Source: Deltaproteobacteria bacterium
Lineage (GTDB): Bacteria > Desulfobacterota > DSM-4660 > Desulfatiglandales > Desulfatiglandaceae
Length of the DNA: 51,725 nt
Reading direction: 5' to 3'
Assembly (NCBI GenBank): GCA_022340265.1
Contig: JAJDOH010000074.1
Coordinates: 1 to 51,725 of the forward strand
Shown: in pieces, positions 1-7,627 of the stretch
Layout: the number at the start of each line of letters is the position of its first letter
Position numbering within the stretch: the first letter of the stretch is position 1
The notes under the pieces: generated by a model
Told to the model about the DNA's origin: nothing
Databases searched by the model: none
The model's input: only the letters and a program-made list of their open reading frames with translations
Translations under genes and position numbers: made by a program

Positions 1-193
1 TGGTCAGATGGCGTCAGTTGCTTGCCACTTGATTTTTCGCTTTTATCGTCCAGCGATGCAAAAAACCGGATATGCGAGAACCGAAAGCAATTGGATAAAC
101 GCTGCTGCGCTTATCAACGGCGCAAAGAAGCGACGACAAAAACAACCGCCCTGCTGGAGCCCATGGTCAAAAGGGTACTAAAAAGGAGGTATT

Positions 194-236
194 ATGAGGT
201 ACTCTCAGGTACAATGAGGTATTCAGGCAGGTACTC
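194..236 (+). repeat. imperfect tandem duplication of about 20 bp with overlapping micro-ORFs
   Basis: Two adjacent copies begin ATGAGGTAYTC (at 194 and 214) and both continue to CAGGTAC. The first ATG follows a near-perfect Shine-Dalgarno, AAGGAGGT, five bases upstream. It opens a 7-codon ORF whose TGA overlaps the second ATG (ATGA), which opens a 12-codon ORF ending at 252. A third ATG at 237 starts the Cys-rich ORF. Whether any micro-peptide is made is unknown; the arrangement could also be a translational leader. Confidence 0.5.
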
Positions 237-410
237 ATGGACGACACTTTAGTCGCGAATCATATTATCATATTATGCCCGTTTTGTGGCTGTCCAGGAA
301 TTGAGGCTAAACCTGGAAAAGCCTTCTGTAACGAGGAGCTTTGTGAGGACCAACTGCAACTTTTGAAACAGTTCTCCCTCTATCACAATGAGATAATTGC
401 GAATCTCTAA
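237..410 (+). CDS. small Cys-rich (zinc-ribbon-like) protein, hypothetical
   Basis: A 57-codon ORF starting at the ATG that overlaps the second upstream micro-ORF. The protein has a CPFCGC cluster near residues 14-19 and two further cysteines in CNEELC near residues 33-38, the spacing of a small zinc ribbon or knuckle, followed by a Leu/Gln-rich helix-like tail. I recognise no named family. It has no strong ribosome binding site of its own; translation would depend on coupling to the micro-ORFs behind AAGGAGGT at 183-190. It lies convergent to the MORN gene. The Cys pattern is the main reason to treat it as coding; it could be chance. Confidence 0.35.
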   Translation: MDDTLVANHIIILCPFCGCPGIEAKPGKAFCNEELCEDQLQLLKQFSLYHNEIIANL

Positions 411-450
411 CAGAGAAGTCAATTCGATCCTTCTGAATGAGATATGATTG

Positions 451-969
451 TCATTTTCCAATAAATTTACCATCCTTGAATTTTCCTACCAACTTTTTTC
501 TTTCTGAAGTTATAAGCGTTCCTTGTCCGTTGAATTTACCATCCTTGAATTCACCTACATATTTTTCTCCACTTGGAAAGGTTTGAGTTCCTTGTCCGTT
601 GAATTTATGATCCCTGAATTCACCTACATATTTTGTTCCATTTGGAAAGGTATAAGTTCCCTGTCCGTTGAATTTACCATCCTTCCATTCACCTACATAT
701 TTTGTTCCATTTGGGATGGTATAAGTTCCTTGCCCGTTGATTTTACCGTCCTTGAATTCACCTACATATTTTTCTCCATCAGGAGAGGTTATTGTCCCTT
801 GTCCGTTGAATTTACCATCCTTGAATTCACCTACATATTTTTCTCCATCAGGAGTAATTATAGTTCCTTGTCCATTCTGACAATTCCCCTTGATACACCC
901 CCCAAAAGTGTTTACAGAGATAAAACAAACCGTAAACAGAACACAAATAAAGACAATACTCTTTTTCAT
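451..969 (-). CDS. secreted MORN-repeat protein
   Basis: The protein has 172 residues. The start at 969 is preferred to the upstream ATG at 984 because GGAAGGG sits just before it and the protein then opens with a classical signal peptide (MKK plus a hydrophobic stretch to about residue 20). After CIKGNC the chain is about six tandem 23-residue MORN units of the form NGQGTxxxPxGxKYVGEFKDGKF; the last ones are degenerate. MORN repeats form beta-hairpin rods in membrane-associated or scaffold proteins. An export signal implies a periplasmic or surface location, possibly anchored through the Cys near residue 25, though the lipobox is poor. No enzymatic domain is visible. The DNA repeats with a 69 bp period, so copy number may vary between strains. 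It stands alone, with an AT-rich upstream region. Confidence 0.8.
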   Translation of the reverse strand: MKKSIVFICVLFTVCFISVNTFGGCIKGNCQNGQGTIITPDGEKYVGEFKDGKFNGQGTITSPDGEKYVGEFKDGKINGQGTYTIPNGTKYVGEWKDGKFNGQGTYTFPNGTKYVGEFRDHKFNGQGTQTFPSGEKYVGEFKDGKFNGQGTLITSERKKLVGKFKDGKFIGK

Positions 970-1136
970 TTTCGACCCTTCCATCTTGTTATTTCAAAAT
1001 TGTCTCTTTATTTCAGATATTTTCTTTTATGTTGGATTTCTATAGAAGTGACAACTATTTGTCAATTGGTTTTGAACGAAATAAATGAAGTATGGGGTTG
1101 GATTTGAAGTCCTCTGGAAAAGTCTGAGATTTGTCT

Positions 1137-1490
1137 TTATTTCACTTTTCTGTGTAGTTTCTCAAGGAAGCGGTTCAGTTCATCAGCAAGGCGTTTTGAA
1201 ATTGGTAGCCATTCACCCTCTCGGCTTCCATCTTTTGTTTTACGGGTCCAGAGTCTGACTTGCTGACGCTCCATGTTTATATCCTGAACGGTGAGAGTGA
1301 ATATTTCATTTCGCCTGCCAGCGGTCTCAATAAGGAGCAAAAGGATCAGTTGATCTTTTCTGTTTGCTGCGAGAAGGAGGCTCAAAACCTCATCTTCAAC
1401 ATAGGTGTCCTAAGGACCGATATCATGCGGAAAATGATAAGTAGGGGCTACGGGATTATTTTTCAGGCCCTGTTTTTTAAGGCAACCAGA
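1137..1490 (-). pseudogene. tyrosine recombinase (phage-type integrase) remnant
   Basis: Reading the minus strand, the segment from about 1490 to 1137 gives the end of a core-binding domain (LKKQGLKNNPVAP, typical of integrases) and then the start of the catalytic domain, with LLIETAGRRNEIFTLTVQDI containing the first catalytic Arg of the TGxRxxE box. The frame is interrupted by an in-frame TAG at 1410-1412 and ends at 1137, before the HxxR and Tyr motifs. The 5' part is missing because the sequence runs into the methyltransferase gene, whose last codons overlap in another frame. It is therefore a remnant truncated at both ends with an amber codon. It probably marks an old integrated element. 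Confidence 0.7.
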
Positions 1491-2098
1491 ACATAGAGTT
1501 TAGGCTCGTCAATGAAAGTCTCTACTTCAAACCCAAAGGGCTTTAACAAAGCAGATGCTTTTGGCTTTTCCGGGAAATCATCAAGAGCGAATGGCATACT
1601 ATTCTTTAATGAAGAGATAAATGCCTTGCCCAGAGGATGGCTGATCACGAGGCGTCCTTCCGGCTTTATCATTCTGCTGATGTTTGATAAAGCACCTGCC
1701 TTGTCTACAATGTTCGGATAACAGGCATTGATGAAGACTACATCTATACACTGGTCCGGCAGCCTCAGATCCCGAACATCGCCCAAAATGGTTTTCACGG
1801 AGGAATAGTTTTCTCTCAATTGATTCAGCATATCCTCTGAAAGGTCGCACGCATAAAGGCAACTGGGCTTGTATTTCTTAATAATCGGAATCAAAATTCC
1901 CGTGCCAGATCCCACATCAAGAATGGTGTCCCCCTCGACGATTTTGCCATGGGATATGATTTTCTCAAGACGCTCGGGGACACCCTCAGGTAAAGGGGGC
2001 TCAAAGAGGCGATGAAACTCATCAAATAACTTCCGCTGAAGCCTGTTAATCCTCTGGACTTCTTCTTCACTGACAGTCTTGAAAGTTGTCTCAGGCAT
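1463..2098 (-). CDS. class I SAM-dependent methyltransferase
   Basis: The protein has 211 residues. Motif I, ILDVGSGTG (residues 59-67), binds S-adenosylmethionine; an acidic loop (YACDLSEDML) and a GDVRDL segment follow as expected for motifs II and III, then DVVFINACYPNI. This is the Methyltransf_11/25 type seen in UbiE-like and small-molecule methyltransferases; the substrate cannot be predicted. The N-terminal 40 residues are helical and charged. Its 3' end overlaps the integrase remnant, which points to a recombination junction directly behind the gene, but the C-terminus (KLYVLVALKNRA) looks natural, so it is probably intact. No strong Shine-Dalgarno is visible at 2098. It appears monocistronic. 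Confidence 0.8.
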   Translation of the reverse strand: MPETTFKTVSEEEVQRINRLQRKLFDEFHRLFEPPLPEGVPERLEKIISHGKIVEGDTILDVGSGTGILIPIIKKYKPSCLYACDLSEDMLNQLRENYSSVKTILGDVRDLRLPDQCIDVVFINACYPNIVDKAGALSNISRMIKPEGRLVISHPLGKAFISSLKNSMPFALDDFPEKPKASALLKPFGFEVETFIDEPKLYVLVALKNRA

Positions 2099-2226
2099 TC
2101 CTATATTATCGTTTTAGTTACGGTTTATCGATACGCCCGTCATCTTTTCCCTAAAGGGTATTTGCAAGCCCGATAAAATTCGATCCGTCAAAGTTTCATC
2201 GCCTTGATAAACAAGCAATACCGATA

Positions 2227-2634
2227 CTATAGCATTTTTAATACAGAATCAATGGAAGACTGGTCAAGAAGTCCTTCTCGTCTAAATTCCACGCCTATTC
2301 CTCTATCAGTAACCCTGGTAATGCGACCTTCAATTTTCAATTGTTTTGGGGATTGTGGGAGTGAAAATATCAGCGTAATTTCGTTTCCTTCAGAGAAAGA
2401 GCGAGAGGTCTGAATGAATACACCGCTTTCACTAATATCCTGAACAAACTCCCTGTAGGAAAGTCCTTGAGAGGCAAAATCCACAACTGTTGTGACGGAT
2501 TTTCTTGTATGACGTCTCTTTTCCTTAGACAGCCTTAGCTCAAGTTCACCGATGAGAGTCTTCTGCTGTTCTTCGGACAATTCCATAACCAAAGATATCA
2601 ACCGATCGGTAATTGAGGGCACTTTTATTTCCAA
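2227..2634 (-). CDS. PilZ-domain protein (probable c-di-GMP receptor)
   Basis: The protein has 135 residues. After a helical N-terminal region of about 38 residues comes a PilZ domain with both halves of the c-di-GMP site: RxxxR (RRHTR, residues 40-44) and D/NxSxxG (DISESG, residues 66-71), followed by beta strands to the C-terminus. PilZ proteins sense c-di-GMP and act on motility, exopolysaccharide or transcription through a partner. No partner gene lies beside it, and the short N-terminal helix may be the interaction surface. Upstream (2641-2835) is non-coding. The 13 bp sequence TAAAGGGTATTTG occurs on both sides of the gene, at 2152-2164 and 2762-2774. Confidence 0.88.
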   Translation of the reverse strand: MEIKVPSITDRLISLVMELSEEQQKTLIGELELRLSKEKRRHTRKSVTTVVDFASQGLSYREFVQDISESGVFIQTSRSFSEGNEITLIFSLPQSPKQLKIEGRITRVTDRGIGVEFRREGLLDQSSIDSVLKML

Positions 2635-2835
2635 TCTGTTTTATTTTTTGCCAGATTGCCCCTTATGGGAAAACTCAAAACTGTGGCTTGCCACCTTAGT
2701 ACTTAGCACCAGTAAAAATCATTCCAACTCCTATACATCCTAACCTCCATACATTTTAATGTAAAGGGTATTTGAAGTAGGGATGCTATCCAATGGAAAC
2801 AGTTTTAAAAGTTTTTTGGTACTCCTTTTTATCTT

Positions 2836-3288
2836 CTAACGAAGTTTGCTCTTTCTTCCATCTTTCTTGATGGAGATTGTTCCGTTTACAGGAATAGACC
2901 GGACCAGCGTATCCATTACCGGGCAGTGAGCTTCTACCGTATCAACAAGTTTTTTCAGTGTTTCTTTGTCTGCATCACTCTCTATGGTAGTTTCAAAGCC
3001 AATCTTGGAGTACCCGGCGGGGATCGAATCGTCCATGGCGAGAAGGCCTCGAATATCTATATCCCCATCCACATTCACTTTAACTTTATTCAGGGGAATG
3101 TTCATCAAAGCGGCGCATGCCGCATACATAATCTCTTGGCACGTCCCAAGGGCAACAAGGACAAGTTCTACTGGATTCATACCAGCATCGGTACCACCCA
3201 GTTCAGGGGGTTCGTCTACTGTCATTGGCGGAAAATTCCTGACTTTAGCAGAACATTTTACCCCTTCAACAAGCTCTGTTTTTGCCAT
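2836..3288 (-). CDS. OsmC family protein
   Basis: The protein has 150 residues, normal for the family. Both redox cysteines are present: C50 in ALGTCQEIM and C122 in AHCPVMDTL. OsmC/Ohr-type proteins reduce organic hydroperoxides with these cysteines in the cytoplasm; some members (the YhfA/SACOL1771 branch) have no proven peroxidase activity. The N-terminus is short and begins near the first strand. The gene is flanked downstream by the PilZ gene (201 bp gap) and upstream by a transposase remnant, so it appears as an isolated gene in a disturbed region. The family call is secure; which branch it belongs to is not. Confidence 0.88.
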   Translation of the reverse strand: MAKTELVEGVKCSAKVRNFPPMTVDEPPELGGTDAGMNPVELVLVALGTCQEIMYAACAALMNIPLNKVKVNVDGDIDIRGLLAMDDSIPAGYSKIGFETTIESDADKETLKKLVDTVEAHCPVMDTLVRSIPVNGTISIKKDGRKSKLR

Positions 3289-3395
3289 AAAAGTAGCGGC
3301 TGCATTTTTGGGGCCGCCACTAACAAAATCAGTGGGTTACGTTAAAAGCATGATCCCTTTTTTGTTGGTTGCGCCTTACTGCCTCATAATATCTA

Positions 3396-3680
3396 TTATC
3401 GCTTTCCTTCCTGCTGTCTACGTTTGCTCAACCTGAAGCGAAGCTGTGCCAGTAGAAGCTTTTGATCCCGACCCGGTTGTGTATATCGTGGCAGAATCAG
3501 ATGACGTCCATCTGTTGTGGTCAAATGGACATCAACCATCTGCATGGTTGAAAATTTTTCAAGTACAGCCGGAAGGTCAATCCCGGTGCCGTCATTTTTC
3601 CCTTGACCCAATGGGAATAGCCGTTGAAGAATACGGGAACCTTTGAATGAGCTCCTGTTTTCTTTTTCAACTGAAGGCCA
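3396..3680 (-). pseudogene. transposase C-terminal remnant (IS1634/IS4-like)
   Basis: The frame is open from a TGA at 3681-3683 to the stop at 3396. It reads LPAVLEKFSTMQMVDVHL, then TTTDGRHLILPRYTQP, then a Leu-rich tail: the characteristic C-terminus of DDE transposases of the IS1634 type, where a short TTDGR/RYTQP segment follows the catalytic domain. Everything N-terminal, including the DDE residues, is missing, and no inverted repeat could be matched. The fragment abuts the truncated radical-SAM gene, suggesting that one deletion or insertion event made both. The family name comes from motif memory, not from a search. Confidence 0.6.
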
Positions 3681-3700
3681 TCATGCCTCAAAACTTTTAA

Positions 3701-4207
3701 TTTCAGTCCGATGAATTCCCTGCTGGCGGAAGAACGGAAGGCCGCTATCTGAATCCGGAAAAAGCATCATCAATGCAGTTTGATAGCAATCAGATCCAAA
3801 GGATTATCGAATTTTTTGAACAGGAAAACCAAGGATGGCATTATCATTCCAGGAGTCTCATCCAGTACTATGAGGAAGGCAGAATAAAAAAACCTTGTTC
3901 CTGCGGCTTTAATTATTTCTTTATCCGAAGCGATGGCAGTTTGTATCTCTGTCCCCTTGTTGACAAGCAGATTGGAAATGTACCGGAGGTACCTGTTCAA
4001 GATCTTTACTATTCCAGGACTGCATCAAAAGTCAGACAACGGGTTGGAAGAGAACCCCAGTGCAAGAGTAGTACGGAGCCCGGATTGGAGCGGTATTCTC
4101 TCCCATTTGAAGGTTTTACCTATCTGGGGTCGAGACTAAGAATGGGAAAAAAGGCATTTTTACAAATGCATGAACATCTTGGGTTGGAAAAATATATACG
4201 AAAATGA
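3701..4207 (+). pseudogene. 5'-truncated radical SAM / SPASM protein
   Basis: The frame is open from a TAA at 3698 and ends at 4207; the first ATG inside is at 3773. The translation is a SPASM-type C-terminus: CSCGFNYFFIRSDGSLYLCP, then IGNVPE, a helix, and a TEPGLERYSLPFEG segment with a conserved-looking tail. The N-terminal radical-SAM barrel with CxxxCxxC is absent. The expected CxxCTEPG reads CKSSTEPG, so one cluster ligand has become Ser. Loss of the barrel and of a ligand makes this a decayed gene. It sits next to the transposase tail on the opposite strand. The original function (peptide maturation or anaerobic sulfatase activation) cannot be recovered. Confidence 0.65.
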
Positions 4208-4287
4208 GGAGGGTATTTTGATAACGTCCAAAACGGATAACCCGTGATGCTTTGCTCACGAAAGTCGGTGCAGCCAAAGAGGTACCC

Positions 4288-5058
4288 TCATTCTCCCGTA
4301 AAAATCGGTTGGCGCTTCTCCAGGAACGCGTTGAAACCTTCCAAACGGTCTTTGGTGTCGCGGACCCGAAGGCTTCCTTCGGCTTCCACCTGAAGCCCTT
4401 TTCCCAGTCCCTCGTATTCTCCGGCGGCCATGGCCCTGAGAACGCACCTCACAGCAATGGGAGGCCTTTCGGCCAGCTTCTCAGCAAGAGCAAATGCCTC
4501 ATTCTTCAAATTCTCAGGTGAAGATAACCGGTTGACCAGGCCCATTTGCAGTGCTTCACCAGCACCCACGGTCCTGCTGAAGAGGATCATGTCCAGGGCT
4601 TTCGCCCGGCCCACCAGTCGGGGCAATCGCTGACTGCCGCCCCATCCCGGTATGATGCCCAGGTTCAGTTCCGTAAGCCCCACTTTTGTTTTGGGGGTGT
4701 CGGTCATGATCCTGAAATGGCAGGCCATGGCCAGCTCCAGCCCACCTCCCATGGCATGGCCGTTGATGGCGGCAATGACTGGTCTTTCAAATCTGTCGAT
4801 CCGCTCCCATAGGGACCTGGCCAGAGGGCCGATCTCCGAGGCATTTTCAGCGTCGGTCACATCATAGCCTGCTGAAAAGCATTTTTCACCGGCACCGGTC
4901 AGAATGAGCACCCGTATGCTCAAATCCTGTTCCACCGCATCGATGGCCTTTTCAAATTCTTTTAAAGCCGCCAGGTTCCAGGTGTTGGCTGGCGGATGAT
5001 CGAAGGTGATCATGGCGATGTGTTTTTCTTCTTCCAGTATGATATTCTTGAACTGCAT
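4288..5058 (-). CDS. enoyl-CoA hydratase (crotonase family)
   Basis: The protein has 256 residues. The start at 5058 (MQFKNIIL) has GAGGAA seven bases upstream; the longer reading from 5121 adds an unrelated tail. It hydrates trans-2-enoyl-CoA to 3-hydroxyacyl-CoA in the cytoplasm. The oxyanion-hole segment (SAGYDVTD), the GGGLELAMAC helix with the first catalytic Glu, and LTELNLGIIPGWGGSQRL with the second are all present. It is the last gene of the beta-oxidation operon that begins at 13077, 75 bp after a thiolase. Crotonases vary in substrate, so an isomerase or hydrolase role is possible, but both Glu residues favour hydratase. Confidence 0.9.
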   Translation of the reverse strand: MQFKNIILEEEKHIAMITFDHPPANTWNLAALKEFEKAIDAVEQDLSIRVLILTGAGEKCFSAGYDVTDAENASEIGPLARSLWERIDRFERPVIAAINGHAMGGGLELAMACHFRIMTDTPKTKVGLTELNLGIIPGWGGSQRLPRLVGRAKALDMILFSRTVGAGEALQMGLVNRLSSPENLKNEAFALAEKLAERPPIAVRCVLRAMAAGEYEGLGKGLQVEAEGSLRVRDTKDRLEGFNAFLEKRQPIFTGE

Positions 5059-5133
5059 CAGCGTATTCCTCGAATTTGGATAAATGAATTTTCCATTGCG
5101 TCTTTTTGCAGGACGACGCAACGGCGGTGTCCG

Positions 5134-6324
5134 TTAACGACCCTGCAGGTTTTCCCAGATGACGGAATATCCCTGCCCCCGGCCCACGCACATGGTGGCC
5201 AGGCCATATTTTGTTTGGGGGTTTTCTTTAAATAGGCCGGCCAGAAAGGCTACCAGACGGGGACCCGATGCTGCCAAAGGGTGTCCATAGGCGATGGCGC
5301 CCCCCCAGCGGTTGACCCTTTCATCGTCCCAGGCCATGCCCATACGGTCCATGAAATAAAGCGCCTGGACGGCAAAGGCTTCATTGAGTTCCACCAGGTC
5401 CATTTCGTCCATGGTCAACCCGGCTTTTTGGAGGGCCTTCTGGGTGGCCGGCACCGGGGCGACGCCCATGAGGGTGGGCTCCACCGCGGCAACGGCCGAA
5501 GAAACCCACCGCATCTTGGGCTGGATGCCCAGTTCCCTGGCCTTTTCTTCGTTCATCAGCAAGACAGCGCAGGCACCGTCATTCAGACCGGAAGCGTTTC
5601 CCGCGGTCACACGGCCCCCTTCCTTGAAGGGCGTCTTGAGATTGCTCAGGCCTTCCAGGGTCGTGGCGGGCCTGGGGGGCTGATCCCGGTCCGCCACCAC
5701 GCGGGTTCCGTCTGTCAGCATCACCTCCATGGGGATGATCATCTCCCTCATCTTTCCGCTCCGGATGGCCTGGTCTGCCTTCTGCTGGCATTTCAAGGCG
5801 TACTGATCTGCCATTTCCCGGGTAAATTCGGGGAACCGATCGTGGATATTTTCGGCGGTCAAGCCCATGTTGAACGCTGATGGTCCCCCCATCACTTCTT
5901 CCAGTCTGGGGTGCGGGTCGCGCATGAATCCCATGGGAAGGTGCCCCATATGTTCCACGCCCCCGGCAATGAGGCAGTCCGCCATGCCGGAAGCCACCGT
6001 GGCGGCTGCAAAACCGATGGCTGTGAGGCCGCCTGCGCACATGCGGTCGATGGAACATCCCGGGACATGGTAACCCCAGTCCGCCAGCATGCTCACCGCC
6101 CGGCCGATGGTTCCGCCCTGTTCCTTCACCTGGTTGGTGACCCCCCAGATGTTGTCTTCGATCATGTCCGGTGTGATCCGGGAATTTCGCTCAATCAAGG
6201 CTTTGAGCAGGGAAACCACCAGGTCATCGGCCCGGGTGTTCCAGAAAAGTCCCTTTTCTCCGGCTCTGCCGAAGGCTGTTCTCACGGCGTCAACCACCAC
6301 CACCTGATTCAATCTTTTATCCAT
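5134..6324 (-). CDS. acetyl-CoA C-acyltransferase (FadA-like thiolase)
   Basis: The protein has 396 residues and is complete. Thiolases cleave 3-ketoacyl-CoA with CoA to acetyl-CoA and a shortened acyl-CoA. The nucleophile is C96 in DRMCAGG; the His box is YGHPLAASG and the second acid/base Cys is in MCVGRGQG. The CVGxGQG form resembles FadA rather than biosynthetic acetoacetyl-CoA thiolases. AAGGGG precedes the start. It follows another, clearly different thiolase (6377-7615) by 52 bp, so the operon has two thiolases that probably differ in chain length or branching. Confidence 0.92.
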   Translation of the reverse strand: MDKRLNQVVVVDAVRTAFGRAGEKGLFWNTRADDLVVSLLKALIERNSRITPDMIEDNIWGVTNQVKEQGGTIGRAVSMLADWGYHVPGCSIDRMCAGGLTAIGFAAATVASGMADCLIAGGVEHMGHLPMGFMRDPHPRLEEVMGGPSAFNMGLTAENIHDRFPEFTREMADQYALKCQQKADQAIRSGKMREMIIPMEVMLTDGTRVVADRDQPPRPATTLEGLSNLKTPFKEGGRVTAGNASGLNDGACAVLLMNEEKARELGIQPKMRWVSSAVAAVEPTLMGVAPVPATQKALQKAGLTMDEMDLVELNEAFAVQALYFMDRMGMAWDDERVNRWGGAIAYGHPLAASGPRLVAFLAGLFKENPQTKYGLATMCVGRGQGYSVIWENLQGR

Positions 6325-6376
6325 GCTAAGTACCCCTTATATCCGTTCAAAACAGTATTTTGGAATCCGCAATCGA

Positions 6377-7615
6377 TCACGGTCTTTCCAACACGGCGGC
6401 AATACCCAGACCGCCTCCCCCACAGATACATTCCAGGCCGTACCGGGCATTTCGCCTTTTCATCTCATGGAGCAGGGTGACCAGCACCCGCGTGCCGGTG
6501 CAGGCGATGGGGTGCCCCAGGGAGATTCCGGAACCATTCACGTTGACCCGGTCGTAGTCCTTTTCTCCCACGCCCATCTCCTTCAGATCTGCCAGAACCT
6601 GGGCTGCAAAGGCCTCCTGAATCTCGATTAGGTCTAACTGGTCCAGGGAGATTCCGGCCCCTTTCAGGGCCTTTCCCACGGCGATGGGGACGGTCTTGTA
6701 GGCCCGCCGGGGATCGTCCCCCGCCACGGCGGAAGAGCGCAGCACGGCCAGGGGCTCCAGGCCAAATTGGTCAGCCGTGTCCCGGCGCATGACCACCACC
6801 GCCGCAGCCCCGTCGTTTTCCGTGGAGGAATTCCCTGCGGTGCAGACCCCGCCCAGAACCGGTCTGAGACCGGCCAGTTTCTCCGGGGTTGTGTCCGCCC
6901 GGGGGGTCTCGTCCCGGTCCATGATTTTGGGGTCCCCTTTGCGCTGGGGAAGCGGCACCGGCACGATTTCCCGGGAAAACTTTCCTTTTTCAATGGCCGC
7001 ACAGGCCTTTTGGTGACTGTTAAGAGACCACAGATCGCAGGCCTCACGGGAGATATTCTCCTCTGCGGCCGCGGTTTCCGCCCAGGACATCATGGAGGGC
7101 AGAATGCCGTACCGTTCCTCGGGTTGGCTCATGACCCTGGCCCTCTGTATACGGTCATAAAAGGGCATTCCCCACAGGGACAGATCCCCGTGACCCCGGG
7201 GTATCCCCTTAATTCCTCCGATGCCCCACTTGATGTGGCCGGGAAGGTAAAACTCTGCGTTGCTCATGCTTTCAACCCCGCCCGCCACCACCACCCGAGC
7301 CTGTCCCGAAGCAATGAGGGCGGCGGCAAAGCGGACCGTATCCAGGCCGGTGCAGCAGCGACTGTCAAAGGTGATACCGGTAATGGCTTCGGGCCAGCCC
7401 GCCTTGAGCAGCGCCATTCGGGCAACGTTCACGTTCTCGCCATTTTGGTAGGACTGCCCCAGAATGACCTCGTCCACCCGTTCCGGCTCCATGTGGACCC
7501 GTTTCAGGGCTGCGTTCAGCACCAGGGCTGCCAGGTCACAGGCCGGAACGTCCTTGAGTCCCCCCATATATCGGCCTACCGGTGTTCTGACTGCGTTTAC
7601 AATGACGGCTTCCAT
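6377..7615 (-). CDS. thiolase family protein (acetyl-CoA acetyltransferase type)
   Basis: The protein has 412 residues. The nucleophile region reads SRCCTGLDTV; aligned to the usual CxSGL, C87 is the catalytic Cys and C88 replaces the usual small residue. NGSGISLGHPIACTG carries the catalytic His and CICGGGGLG the second Cys. It is the second thiolase of the operon, 12 bp downstream of the acyl-CoA dehydrogenase gene. It may act on a different 3-ketoacyl-CoA, for example acetoacetyl-CoA or a branched substrate; the sequence alone does not decide. Confidence 0.9.
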   Translation of the reverse strand: MEAVIVNAVRTPVGRYMGGLKDVPACDLAALVLNAALKRVHMEPERVDEVILGQSYQNGENVNVARMALLKAGWPEAITGITFDSRCCTGLDTVRFAAALIASGQARVVVAGGVESMSNAEFYLPGHIKWGIGGIKGIPRGHGDLSLWGMPFYDRIQRARVMSQPEERYGILPSMMSWAETAAAEENISREACDLWSLNSHQKACAAIEKGKFSREIVPVPLPQRKGDPKIMDRDETPRADTTPEKLAGLRPVLGGVCTAGNSSTENDGAAAVVVMRRDTADQFGLEPLAVLRSSAVAGDDPRRAYKTVPIAVGKALKGAGISLDQLDLIEIQEAFAAQVLADLKEMGVGEKDYDRVNVNGSGISLGHPIACTGTRVLVTLLHEMKRRNARYGLECICGGGGLGIAAVLERP

Positions 7616-7627
7616 GATCGACTCCCT

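Noticed and set aside
22-252. 76-residue open frame at the window start
   Set aside because: Composition is unlike a protein and there is no ribosome binding site at its first ATG; only the last codons coincide with the micro-ORF region.
523-1107. 194-residue frame opposite the MORN gene
   Set aside because: It is antisense to the MORN repeats and periodic only because those repeats are; the MORN frame has a signal peptide and known motif.
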